A DNA stretch of 64,000 nt from Carallia brachiata (Eukaryota; Streptophyta; Magnoliopsida; Malpighiales; Rhizophoraceae): NCBI GenBank assembly GCA_021464245.1, contig JADCRB010000068.1:251427-315426 (forward strand). Reading direction: 5' to 3'. The notes beneath the pieces are model-generated. The model saw only the letters and a program-made list of their open reading frames with translations, had not been told where the DNA came from and made no database searches. Shown here piece after piece: positions 9,586-21,014 of this stretch; positions within the stretch are counted from its first letter, which is position 1, and each line of letters starts with the position of its first letter. A program made the position numbers and the translations under genes.

Positions 9586-12500
9586 TTTAATTAATCTGAA
9601 ATCAGGCATATTTAAAAAGTAATGAGCTGAAAATAAGCTGTCTTAAAAAATGAAAAAAAAAAAATTTACTATTAATCCCATGGTCTTGGGTCTTACTGTT
9701 ATATAAGTCAACTGAACTGTATATTCTTATATGACTCGTGACCGAATAAACTTTATGGTTGTGAGTTTTGTCATTAGAGTACTAATTAATTGATTTGTTT
9801 GTAGAAACAAAATATTCAGTTCTTTGGCACTTTCTATTTATAAAATACTTTTCATCATGTTGTTAATAACAACAATTTTTTATAAATATAAGACTTAATC
9901 CTTTATTTTATTTCTATGTTAATGGTGTAACTTCTCTTTCTCAATGCTTAAATTAGTAATAGTATCCAACTTATAAACCAGTATAACAAGTTAAGTCAAG
10001 ATTTGTAATTATTAAGTGAAAATAAACTTATTCACGTCATTCAGAGAAGTTCAACTCATTAAATATAAAAAAAGAATTAAGTGAATCATAAAAGTTACAA
10101 ATTGTAATTACTTACTGATTCAATCAATTAGAGTACATTTTGTAGTTTTCCTTTGGGAAATCCTACGACACACTATTACAAGTCAATACTACATTTAACT
10201 TTAATATATATATTAAATATTTTTTAATTAAATACATTTGACATCTTTGGAAAAATAAATATATTTAACCAAAAATATTAATATATCCTAATTATCGCAA
10301 CTAATTATAGAATAATAATTTACCTTTGTTTAAATCCTATAATTCTAATAATTAGTAATGTCAAATTATCCAATCATTTTCTTTTTATCATCAATATTTC
10401 ATTAAAATCATGGATAAATGACTATTGATGTCTATCATTAAACATACCAATTTATTACTTTGATGACTAACAAACTGTAACAATAATGATTATTCGAACA
10501 TTTTAATTTGGTCACTTTAATAACAATCAAACTATAAATATAATATTGCATATAAAAATACAGTCCAATATTATTTATAGTGCTAGAAATAATATTCAAG
10601 TCCAAAAGTTATTAGATACATAGATCAAAATTCACCAATGGTCACGGCCTATACGTACATGGACTGAAACTGTAATTATGCAGCATAGACACATAACATA
10701 CTGCATTAATTTTTTTTTTTGCATATCTCGGTGTTCATTGTGACTTCTTCATACAAGGAATATTAGAAATTTCTTTGTGCTCTTAAGGAACAGCCGGGAG
10801 TTTATTTATGGATGTAAACAACAAAAAATGGTAAAAAGTTTATTTCCATTTGGTTGGTGAAAAAAATTAACCACTAAAAAATAGTAAAAAGTCCATTCCA
10901 TTTGGTCGATGAAAGTAACTAATCACCAAAAAATGATAAAAGGTCTAGTTCTATTTGGTTGGTAAAAATAACTAACCACCTTACCATTTTGACTTTATTT
11001 CTCTCACAAAATTCTATAAATAGGCATCATTTCAAACCTTTCAATCCATCTCATGCAAAGTAAAAATTTTTTCTTATAAAACTTTGCATCTCTTCCTTTT
11101 TCTCTCTGAATATTTTGGGTGTATACTCTCTAATTGTCACTAAGTTGGATCTGTTAGATCAAAAACTTAAAATATTAAATATCCGAGTGGGATTAAACCT
11201 CTTACGGCTTTCACCGGAGTCTATCCAGTCCGAGTGGGATTAAACCCATACAGCCCTCACCAGAACCAGTCCATTCCAAATGAGATCAAACTTCTATGGC
11301 TCTAATCGGAGTTCCAACACCTCCTGAGATCAAGCCTCAGCCTTCAATGGAATCCATTTCCTACAGTTCAAAATCACGCTGTGGAAATTCAACCTTTTTT
11401 GGTCAAGATCAAGTCATCGCGGCCCTGCACGACAGCACATAGAAGCATTAATCGGAAGATCTACTGGAAATCGAACCCATATAAATTTTAAATTTTTATT
11501 TATAATTTGTATTTATATTTTCGCAACCTAAGAATTACATGCTCGAGATTTTCTTCCGTTACAATAGAATTAAGTAAGTTATTTGTCCTTTAATTCAATC
11601 ATAAATTCGCGGGCCGTTTAATGAGCAAGTTCGAGTTACATACGCCGCTTTGTTCATAATTGAACAAATCAATAAATGTAGCTGGCGGCGGCAAGACATT
11701 ATCTTCGAACATCCAGTTTGGTGGCTGCAACTTATATTTTTACAATTAAGATTTTTGGTTTAAAATCCTTCGACCACACGACATTCTTTTTACACTAAAG
11801 AAATTAATTATTCCTCAAGGTTGCACTGCCATTGTCCTATCGTCAAGGGATTTTATTCCCAAATTGGGATTGTAAATCGTAACTTACAACTTCGAGCACC
11901 TCAATAAAGGAATAATCACAACATCCGTGTTGCTTCTCTAGATTAAGACTCATGTAGAAAATCTTGCAAGGAATTATATATTTCCTTTTGAACGTTAATA
12001 GTCAAACTAATGGCCAACAACCTGAACTCTTAAAGCACACTTTATGTATGTTCTATCAATTATCATAATGCCCGGAACCATTACTATATATTAAATCCCA
12101 ATTCTCAATTACTATGGCCCCAAACGTAAATAAGCAATTGATATTTCTTTAAGGCCATCTTATTTTCGGTTATTGAACGATCATAAATCGGGTATGTAGT
12201 TCTTAATCACACATAAAAGATATTCATTTCTAAATTGCAAGTTCTAATACAATTTGTTAGATTGATAAATAAATCTATTATCATAAAATAGAAGTCTTTT
12301 GTGTCTTGAAACTAAATTTTGCATCTTGAAACTGAATACAATCATCTAATTATTTTATAAATAATATATTTCTAAAATTGTTAATTCGTCTATACCGTTT
12401 GCCTTATTCAATTTCTCTCTCCCTACCTTTATTAGAATCACGCACTTTTAAATAAAGTGTTGTGTGTGTTAGAAAAGAGATGATTAGTTATATATATATA

Positions 12501-12900
12501 TAAATTTAAAACTAATTCAATATGTGCATCAATAATGAGATCAATAGTCGTGATTGATTCAATTAATTGATTATTTACTTATTTATTATGAATATTTTTT
12601 CATATACGTATTTTTTAAGTATATTTTAAATGAGAAAATATTAGTGTCTTGAAATTTATTATCTTAGTTGTTGTTTTCATTAAAATTGAAATTAATATTT
12701 CTAAAACAAAACGGATAATTGTTTAAACTTTAAACACATAATATTTTATATTTTCAAAAACTATTAATTTTATTTAAAAATATTAATTTTTATTTTAATT
12801 AATATATCAATTAAAATATTAAATTTTATAATATTTAATTTTAAAATATATATTAGTGTTTATATTAAAAATAATATTTTAAAATACTAATTAAAAATAT
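9586..12900 (+). repeat. Duplicated non-coding block D, copy D1 (with solo LTR)
   Basis: AT-rich block present downstream of the NLR 5' breakpoint in several places (17386-24090 with an insertion, 34126-36640, 42671-46900, and short versions). It starts TTTAATTAATCTGAAAT and contains a better-conserved, less AT-rich island (about 11586-11990, with CGGGCCGTTTAATGAGCAAG and GGCGGCGGCAAGACATTATC). No ORF is shared convincingly among copies and its function is unknown. Confidence 0.75.
10813..11563 (+). mobile_element. Solo LTR (same insertion as 45045-45844)
   Basis: Begins TGTAAAC and ends TTACA. It is flanked by ATGGA (10808-10812) and ATAGA (11564-11568). The uninterrupted sequence is seen in the D copies near 22710 and 35350. 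The 3' half matches the LTRs at 17783 and 21015, while the U3 has its own tandem repeats of about 54 bp (TTTGGTTGGT, AACTAACCACC). Confidence 0.85.
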
Positions 12901-14160
12901 TTTATAGTATTAATGGTCGCTTCTCCATCCGTGTCGATTAATAGTGCTTCGTGCCTGTCTTTTCCATCAATGTGGATGACCTGTCCCCCCCCCCCCCCAA
13001 AAAAAGGAAAATGAAAAGAATAGGACAGAGGAAGTTCTATCATGCAAAATAATTGCGTTTGAATTTAGAAAAAACAAACAGATAACAAAAAGGGAAAAAG
13101 AAAAAGAAGAAATGAATATTGATTATTCTTAATTAGTATCTTAAAATTTATTATTTCTATTATTATTTTTATTAAAATTAAAATTAATATTTTTAAAATA
13201 AGAGTAATAATTTTTTTAAACATTTGATATTTGATAATTTTAAAAAATATTAATTTTATTTAAAAAAATATTAATTTTAATTTTACTTAAAATATTAACT
13301 AAAATATTAGATTTTAAAACATTTAATTTTAAAATATATATTAACGTTCATTTTAAAAATATTATTTTAAAATACTAATTAAGAATATTTTATAATATTA
13401 ATGGTCGCTTTTCGTCGATTAATAAATGCTTCGTGTCTTTTACATCAATGTGGATGACCTGTGCCCCCAAAAAAGGAAAATGAAAATAATAGGACAAAGG
13501 AAGTTCTATAAAATAATTACGTTTGAATTTAAAAAAAATAAATAGATAACAAGGGAAAAAGAAAAAAAAGAAATGAATATTGATTATTCTTAATTAGTGT
13601 CTTAAAATTTATTATTTGGGTTAATATTTTGATTAAAATTAATATTAATATTTTTAAAATAAGATTAATAATTTTTTAACACATGATATTTTCTATTTTT
13701 AAAAAATATCAATTTTATTTAAAAAATATTAATTTTAATTTTAATTAAAATACCAACTAAAATATTAAATTTTAAAATATTTAATTTTAAAATATATATT
13801 AATATTCATTTTAAAAATATTATTTTAAAATAATAATTAAGAATATTTTAAAATATTAATTGTCGCTTTTCCATCCATGTCGATTGATAAGTGCTTCGTG
13901 CCTGTCTTTTACATCAATGTGGATGACTTGTGCCCCCAAAAAAGGAAAATGAAAAGAATCGGACAAAGGAAGTTCTATCATGGAAAATAATTGCGTTCGA
14001 ATTTAGAAAAGACAAACAGATAACAAAAAAGGAAAAGGAAAAGAAAAAGAAGAAATGAAAGGCTACCACACTCACAGCTTTCCACTAAAAAAAAATCTTC
14101 TTACTTATAAAAGTCCCCTTTAATTATTAGCCCTTTATTTTTCACTTTTTTTTGAAAAAA
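12900..14160 (+). repeat. Promoter-module array 1, three copies of about 460-490 bp
   Basis: Each unit has a conserved block starting near 12915, 13403 and 13861 (GGTCGCTT, then CAATGTGGATGACC, then a C-run and AAAAAAGGAAAATGAAAA). This is followed by about 290 bp of self-complementary AT-rich DNA. The last unit leads into the TATA box and leader of NLR fragment F2. The first unit has a run of 15 C. Confidence 0.85.
14106..14113 (+). promoter_or_regulatory. TATA box of the NLR 5' fragment F2
   Basis: TATAAAAG lies 63 bp upstream of the first ATG (14169). The same box is kept at NLR2 (25250-25257) and in the other fragments, in the context CTTCTTACTTATAAAAG. Confidence 0.65.
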
Positions 14161-14168
14161 AAAATTGT

Positions 14169-14375
14169 ATGGCTTTAGACTTTCGAAAAAGAGATAAGGT
14201 CCATAAAATCACAATTTCTCTCACAATTCCTCAAGTATTCCTGATAGTACCATCCTACCAAGCAACATTTTCTGGGGTTCTAATATCTCCCATTCTAACC
14301 ACATTATGTGCCCAATTCCCATCTCCCTGTAAGCTCAATCATTTTCACAACTATGTTCACAATGAAGGGCGATGA
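14169..14375 (+). CDS. 68-codon upstream ORF overlapping the NLR start
   Basis: MALDFRKRDKVHKI... is the first ATG after the TATA box. Its stop (TGA 14373-14375) lies beyond the presumed NLR ATG (14353), in another frame. It is open and the same length in F2, F3, F5, F6, F7 and F8 (starts 14169, 16345, 47986, 50124, 59980 with GTG replacing ATG, and 62177). It is broken in NLR2, where a stop occurs after a few codons. It may be an inhibitory uORF or simply leader sequence in recent duplicates. No known domain. Confidence 0.35.
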   Translation: MALDFRKRDKVHKITISLTIPQVFLIVPSYQATFSGVLISPILTTLCAQFPSPCKLNHFHNYVHNEGR

Positions 14376-14415
14376 TATGTTTACCATTTTACGTATCATT
14401 TTCATGGCCCAACAC

Positions 14416-14668
14416 CTAAGATACACGGACACAGAAATGAGACACAAATAAAACACGATATGGATACAGAGACAAGAAAATTCTAAGAAAATTAAGACAC
14501 AGACACGGCCTAAACAGGACTATAAAATATATTAAATATTATTTAGGTATGTATGTAATTTAAATTTTTTGTGTACATATAATGCTTAATGATAATTATT
14601 ATATTATTTTATGATATAACTTGTATTTTTTTTATAATTCTTTTAAAAAATATTATATGTTTGTGTGC

Positions 14669-14705
<37 letters not shown>

Positions 14706-14991
14706 GTATGTGTGTGTATATATATATATATAATAAAATATTTAAGTAAATAATATATAGGTGTATAAAGTATACTAATTAAAATATCAAATACGTATAA
14801 AAGTATATGACACATAGATTAAAATATTTGATATGTGAATTAGAAGTGTTTGACACATATGTTCAATTTTTTTTTTATTTGATACGTTTCAAATTATCCG
14901 ACACGTGTCCAAAAACAGTCACATAAATATTATTTTTGATAAATATATCTGACACAGACACACATTATTTTAAAAGTTTTTATGCTTCCTA
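14416..14991 (+). mobile_element. Mutator-type MITE (M1) in the NLR N-terminus
   Basis: TIRs: CTAAGATACACGGACAC at the left and GTTTTTATGCTTCCTA at the right. The 9-bp TSD is GCCCAACAC (14407-14415 and 14992-15000). The interior is AT-rich with many GACAC/GTGTC half-sites and a TA microsatellite. No transposase. Confidence 0.85.
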
Positions 14992-15208
14992 GCCCAACAC
15001 ATTACACGGCCACCACATAATGTGTCTTTGCCCAGCACATCCGCCACTACTAGCACGGCCGCCACAAGTGAAATTAGCAATGTGGGCAGCAGTGAGTTTG
15101 ATCATGAAAGCCATGAGTGGCTCGAAGTCAATTGAAGATGCAGGAGAAGGATTTTGCCGATGTCACCAAAGGCGTCAGTAGAGTCAGCGATGTAAAGGAA
15201 GATGACAT

Positions 15209-16344
15209 CTTAATTAATCTGAAATGCCGCATATTTAGAAAGTAATGAGTTTAAGATAAACTACCTTAAAAAAGGATTTCTAGTATTAATCCTATATTCT
15301 TGAGTCTTATTATTATATTAATCAACTCAATTATGTACTCTTATAAGACTCGTGACCGAATAAATTTTATAGTTGTAAGTTTTGTCAAAATAGAGTACTA
15401 AATAATTGATTTGTTTATAGAAAGAAGATATTATTTAAATATATTAATATTAATTTTAATTAAAATATCAACTAAAATATTAAACTTTAAAACATTTAAT
15501 TTTATAATATATATTAGTGTTTATTTTAAAAGTATTGTTTTAAAATACTAATTAAAAATATTTTATAGCATTAATGGTCGCTTCTCCATCCGTGTCGATT
15601 AATAGTGCTTCGAGCCTGTCTTTTCCATCAAAGTGGATGACCTGTTCCCCCAAAAAAGGAAAATGAAAATGATAGGACAAAGGAAGTTCTATGATAGAAA
15701 ATAATTGCGTTTGAGTTTAAAAAAAATAAATAGATAACAAGAAGGGAAAAAGAAAAAAAAGAAATGAATATTGATTATTCTTAATTAGTGTCTTAAAATT
15801 TATTATTTGGGTTAATATTTTGATTAAAATTAATATTAATATTTTTAAAATAAGATTGATAATTTTTTAACACATGATATTTTATATTTTTAAAAAATAT
15901 TAATTTTATTTAAAAAATATTAATTTTAATTTTAATTAAAATACGAACTAAAATATTAAATTTTAAAATATATGTTAATATTTATTTTAAAAATATTATT
16001 TAAAAATAATTAAGAATATTTTAAAATATTAGTGATCGTTTTCCATCCATGTCGATTGATAAGTGCTTCGTGCCTGTCTTTTACATCAATGTGGATGACC
16101 TGTCCCCCCCCAAAAAAGGAAAATTAAAAGAATCAGACATAGGAAGTTCTATCATGGAAAATAATTGCGTTCGAATTTAGAAAAGACAAACAGCTAACAA
16201 AAAAGGAAATGGAAAAGAAAAAGAAGAAATGAAAGGCTATCACACTCACAGCTTTCCACTAAAAAAAAATCTTCTTACTTATAAAAGTCCCCCTTTAATT
16301 ATTAGCCCTTTATTTTTCACTTTTTTTTTGAAAAAAAAAATTGT
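15209..16344 (+). repeat. Short D remnant and promoter-module array 2
   Basis: About 230 bp of D (starting AATTAATCTGAAATGCCGC) jump directly into AT-rich module sequence near 15440. Two promoter modules follow, with conserved blocks at 15576 and 16034. The leader and TATA box of F3 are at the end (about 16280). Confidence 0.75.
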
Positions 16345-16828
16345 ATGGCTTTAGACTTTCGAAAAAGAGATAAGGTCCATAAAATCACAATTTCTCTCGC
16401 AATTCCTCAAGTATTCCTGATAGTACCATCCTACCAAGCAACATTTTCTGGGGTTCTAATATCACCCATTCTAACCACATTATGTGCGCAATTCCCATCT
16501 CCCTGTAAGCTCTATCCTTTTCACAACTATGTTCACAATGAAGGGCGATGATATGTGCACCATTTTACGTACCATTTTCATGGCTCAATACCTAAGATGC
16601 ATGGACACGGACATAAAATACAGATAGGACACGATATGGATATAGAGACACAAAAATTCTAAAAAAAATTAAGATACGGGCACACAGCGTAGACACGATT
16701 ATAAAATATATTAAATATATTTATGTATGTAATTTACATTTTTTTTACATATAGTGCATAATGATAATTATTATATTATTTTATGATGAAACTTGCATTT
16801 TATTTATAATTCTTTTAAAAAAATATTA

Positions 16829-16864
<36 letters not shown>

Positions 16865-17385
16865 CGTGTGTTTATATATATAATAAAATTATTAAGCAAA
16901 TAATATATATGTGTATATAATATACTAATTAAAATGTCAAATACATATAAAAGTATCTGACACGTATATTATAAATGTTTGACATGTGAATTAGAAGTGT
17001 TTAACACATGTGTTCGACACACGTGTTCGAATTTTTTTATTTCTATGTTTTTGTTGGACACGTTTCGGAATGTTCGACACGTGTTTGAAACTGTTAGACA
17101 AATATCGTTTTTAATACATATGTTTGACAGAGACAAACACTATTTTAAAAGTTTTTGTGCTTCCTAGCCCAACACATTACACGGCCACCACATAATGTGT
17201 CTTTGCCCAGCACATCCGCCACTACTAGCACGGCCGCCACAAGTGAAATTAGCAATGTGGGCAGCAGCGAGTTTGATCATGAAAGCCATGAGTGGCTCCG
17301 AAGTCAATTGAAGATGCTGGAGAAGGATCTTGTCGATGTCACCAAAGGCGTTAGTAGCGTCAGCGATGTAAAGGAAGATGACAGC
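16345..17385 (+). pseudogene. NLR 5' fragment F3, interrupted by a MITE
   Basis: Same structure as F2: uORF 16345-16551, main ATG near 16529, MITE at 16592-17166, coding part 17167-17385 with no indel at CTCCGAAG. It belongs to the same subtype as F8. Translation would end soon after the breakpoint. Confidence 0.85.
16592..17166 (+). mobile_element. Mutator-type MITE (M2)
   Basis: Same family and same insertion position as M1. The TSD has decayed on the left (GCTCAATAC) and is intact on the right (GCCCAACAC, 17167-17175). Confidence 0.8.
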
Positions 17386-17782
17386 TTTAATCTGAAATGA
17401 AATCGTATATTTAGGAAGTAATGAGTTTAAAATAAATTGCCTTAAAAAAATTTTTTTTAGTATTAATCCTATAGTCTTGAGTCTTACTATTATATTAGTC
17501 AACTTAATTATATACTCTTATATGACTCATGACTGAATAAATTTCATACTTGTGAGTTTTGTCGTTAGAGTACTAAATAATTGATTTGTTTGTAAAAAGA
17601 AGATATTATGTTTTTTTGCACTTTTTATTTATAAAATACTTTTCATAATGTTGTTAATAACAACAATCTTTTATAAATATAAGACTTAATCCGTTATTTC
17701 ATTTCTACGTTAATGGGGTAACTTATCTTTCTCAATGCTTAAATTAGTAATAGCATCGAACTTATAAACTAGTATAACCAGT
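17386..17782 (+). repeat. Block D, copy D3, part before the LTR element
   Basis: Matches 9586-9990. It is interrupted at CCAGT (17778-17782) by an LTR element and continues at 21876. Confidence 0.8.
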
Positions 17783-18593
17783 TGTAAACATATAAAAAAA
17801 GGAAAAGTCAAAGGTAAAAAAAAAAGTTAATGGTCGGCTTATTTCTTTCGCATGCGTGCTTTCACACAAAAAAGGAACGTTATTCCTTTCGCACGCATGT
17901 TTTCACACAGAAAGGGACTTTATTCCTTTCACAATCGTGCTTTCACACGGAAAAGGATTTTATTCATTTCGCACGCATGTTTTCACACAGAAAGGGACGT
18001 TATTCCTTTTGCATACATATTTTCACAAAGGAAGGGAAACCCTATAAATAGGCACCCCCTCAAACCTTTCAATTCATCCTAGGCAAAGTAAAAATCTCAT
18101 CTTCTAAAATTTTGCATCTCTTCCTTTCTCTCTCTAAATATTTTGGGTGTATACTCTCTATCTACCATTAAGTTGGATCCGCTAGATCAAAAGCCCAAGA
18201 TATTAAATATCTGAGTGGGATCAAGCCTCCTACAGCTCTCACCGGAGTCTATCCAGTCTGAGTGGGATTAAGCCTCCTACAGCCCTCACCGGAGTCCATC
18301 TAGTCCGAATGAAATCAAACCCATACGGCGCTCACCGGAGTTCTAGCACCCCCTGAGATCAAGCCTCGGTCCTCAGTGAAAATTATTTCCTACAGTTCAA
18401 GAGCTTACTGTAGAAATTCAACCTCTTTCGGTCAAGATCAAGTCTTTGCGACCCTTGACTAAATCACACTGGAGCATTAATCGGAAGATCTACCTAGAGA
18501 TCGAACCAGCATAAATTTTAAACTTTTATCTGTAATTTGTATTTATATTTTCGTAGCCTAACTGTTGTAGGCTCTGAATTTACATCGCTCACA
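17783..18593 (+). repeat. 5' LTR of the gag-only element
   Basis: 811 bp, TG...CA. Its U3 carries about five tandem copies of a 38-40-bp unit (CCTTTCGCACGCATG, then TTTTCACACAGAAAGGGAC) at about 17845-18045. A TATA-like CCTATAAATAGGC lies near 18040. U5 has repeated GAGTGGGATCAAGCC modules. Confidence 0.88.
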
Positions 18594-18959
18594 AATTTTG
18601 GCACGCCCAGTGGGACATATCTGCCTCCCATCTTTTATTCCTTTTTAAAAAGAAAAATTTAGCAGGAATCCAAAATCAATGTTGTCGCAGTCATGATGAC
18701 AAGTGCAAACAACACGGAAGATAGGATCGCAGAATTGGAAAGCAAAATTTTCCAACTGCTCAAGGCTGTGGAAGAAAAAGATCAATAGAACGCTCGCCTC
18801 AAAGGAAAGGTCCCAATCCAAGCTGATCGCGAGACCCGAAGAGCCGTATCCACCTGGTTTTACCCCAGAAGCAACGCCAGCTGATCTCTTCACTACGGAA
18901 AAGTAACAAGGTAGTTCCACACAGCTGCTGCCTGCAAATTCTGCCACTTCGCTATTTGT

Positions 18960-19959
18960 CCAACAATTATAGGATATGATAGCAAATACAATCCATTTGC
19001 AACAAAGTGCACTATTTCAAGGTTCACAAATATACGTCAAATCGTACACTAAGCGGATTGAAAATCTCAACATGCCTTTGGGCTACCAACCGCCCAAATT
19101 TCAACAATTCAACGGACGAGGTGATCCCAGACAGTACATCGTCCACTTCGTTGAAACCTGTAACAACGCAGAAACTTACGAAGATCTTTTGGTAAAGCAG
19201 TTCGTTCGTTCACTTAGAGATACTGCCTTCACCTAATTTATAAACCTTGAACCAAAATCAATTGAAAGTTGGGAGCAACTGTAACGCAAGTTTCTCAACA
19301 AAATTTTCAGCACTCATCGAATAGTAAGCATGATGGAGCTTACTAGCACTAGACAAAAGAAAGGAGAGCCTGTCATCGAATACATAAACAGATGGCGTGC
19401 TCTCAGTTTGGATTGCAAAGATCGTCTGACGGAGACTTTCGGTAGTAGAAATAATGCACTGGGAACTACTATACATCTTGCAGGACATCAAACCTCGAAC
19501 TTTCGAGGAATTGGCTACTCGCGCACATGATATAAAAATAAGCATCAAAACCTCTAGAGGTACGATTCCCATCCAACTAGGCCAACATGGGGCAAGAAAG
19601 TGATGGCCATTGATGCTTCACTAATAAAAGTTGGAGTTAAAGCAAAAATGAGTCCTCCAACACTGTCAAATCAATCGAAACAACAAGAAAATGGGAGGAC
19701 GACCTTGCGAGAGTTGGAACAGAAGAAGTATCCATTCCCCGACTCCGACGTTCCAGACATTCTCGATCAACTTTTAGAAGCTAAGTTGATCAAGCTCTCA
19801 GAGTGTAAGCAACCCAATCACAAGGATCGGGTCAATGTTCTGAAATTCTGCAGGTATCACTGCACAGTCAACCATCCAACCGAGAAGTGCTTCGTCTTAA
19901 AGGAGCTGATCTTGAACTCATGGACCAAAATAAAATCATTTTGGACCAAGAAGACGTAG
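18960..19959 (+). pseudogene. gag: Decayed retrotransposon gag
   Basis: Fragments in more than one frame match the gag at 52360-53450 of the larger element. They include MPLGYQPPKFQQF, EYINRWRALSLDCKDR and, near 19850-19915, a knuckle-like CRYHCTVNHPTEKC. In-frame stops (for example after TAFT at 19236 and in EQL* near 19281) and frameshifts make it non-functional. Its role would have been capsid formation. The PF03732-type assignment is by eye. Confidence 0.8.
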
Positions 19960-20529
19960 TCTCAGCCAACCAGACTACCGTCCCTTCAAATCTGTCAGAA
20001 GAAAGTTAATATGAATTTACGCTTGCATGTTATCAATGCATCCCGACCTGGTTCGATCAAGTGGTAAACTTCTAAAATTTTACTGCGTAAAAAAAAAAAA
20101 GAAAAAAAAAAAAAAAAAGAAAAAGCAAAAAAAAGAAAAAAAAAAAAAAAAAAAAAAAAAATTGAAATGCATATGCAAGTTCAAAACCCAGCCCAAAGTC
20201 TAAATTCAGATTTAGGGGCATATCACAATCCCCAACTCAAATCCCAAAACCACCAAGCCCAAACTTTGGGTTCGAAGTGCAAATTCAAATTCCAGTTCTA
20301 AATCCAAATCCAAATTCGAGCCCAAAAGCCTAAACTCGAACTCCAACTCAAAGCCCAAATTCACCAAATCTAAACCCGAACTCAAATTCCAAATCCAAAT
20401 TCCAACCATAGCCCAAATCCAGATTCGGGGGCAAAGCTTAAACCCTGAATCAGAATCCAGGTTAACAACTCAGCAGCTTAACAGCTCAATAGCTCATCAA
20501 CCCACAGCTCCACAAATTAACACTCCTGT

Positions 20530-20890
20530 CTCGCACGAGTATAAAAGGCGAACAGTCAAACCAGACTCTTGTCTCACATGAGTATAAAATATGACAACAC
20601 AGTTCAACACAGTTCAGCATAGTTTAGCACTCCTCTCGCACGAGTATAAAATGTGACAGCACAATTCAACACTTCTGTCTCGCACAAGTATAAAAGGCGA
20701 CATCACAGTTCATCACTCCTGCCTCGCACGAGTATAAAAGGTGACATTGTAGTTTAACACTCTTGCCTCACACGAGTATAAAAAGCGACACCACAGTTCA
20801 GCACTTTTGTCTCGCATGAGTATAAAAGGCGAATAATCTAGCAAACCAGACTCCTAACTGGCACGAGTATAAAAGGCGAAACGGCAACAA
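20530..20890 (+). repeat. Eight tandem modules each with GAGTATAAAAGGCGA
   Basis: Eight units of roughly 43-62 bp (TATA motifs near 20537, 20580, 20642, 20686, 20730, 20774, 20819 and 20865), each with CTCGCACGAGTATAAAAGG or close variants. They sit upstream of the polypurine tract, where the larger element carries the homeobox ORF. Confidence 0.85.
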
Positions 20891-21014
20891 CAACAGTAGG
20901 CCTAGTCGGAGTTAGAAGACTTCAACATTCAAGGTTTATCAATACATCTCAAGTTGCAAACTAAATTTCAAGACTCAGTTCGAAGTCCTCACCGACTCTT
21001 AAAGTGGGGGCATT

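Larger units (their letters stand above)
14114..15208 (+). pseudogene. NLR 5' fragment F2, interrupted by a MITE
   Basis: Leader, uORF and N-terminal codons are split at GCCCAACAC by a Mutator-type MITE (14416-14991). The coding part resumes at 14992-15208. It carries a one-base deletion in GTGGCTC-GAAG that is shared with F5 and F7. NLR homology ends at the common breakpoint. Confidence 0.85.

Noticed and set aside
9321..9594. NLR 5' fragments as functional short coiled-coil proteins
   Set aside because: F1 could encode a peptide of about 90 residues, but F2, F5 and F7 are frameshifted, F4 has an early stop, and most are split by a MITE. Kept as pseudogene fragments; a peptide role is only a possibility.
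9586..12900. Block D as an intron of the NLR gene
   Set aside because: NLR1 and NLR2 are uninterrupted in coding sequence at this codon, and the junction GTCAGC/TTTAATT has no GT donor. It is a rearrangement breakpoint instead.
17845..18045. Regularly spaced direct repeats resembling a CRISPR array (also 21075-21260 and 63670-63860)
   Set aside because: They lie in U3 of plant LTRs, the units abut with no unique spacers, and there are no cas genes. They are LTR promoter repeats.
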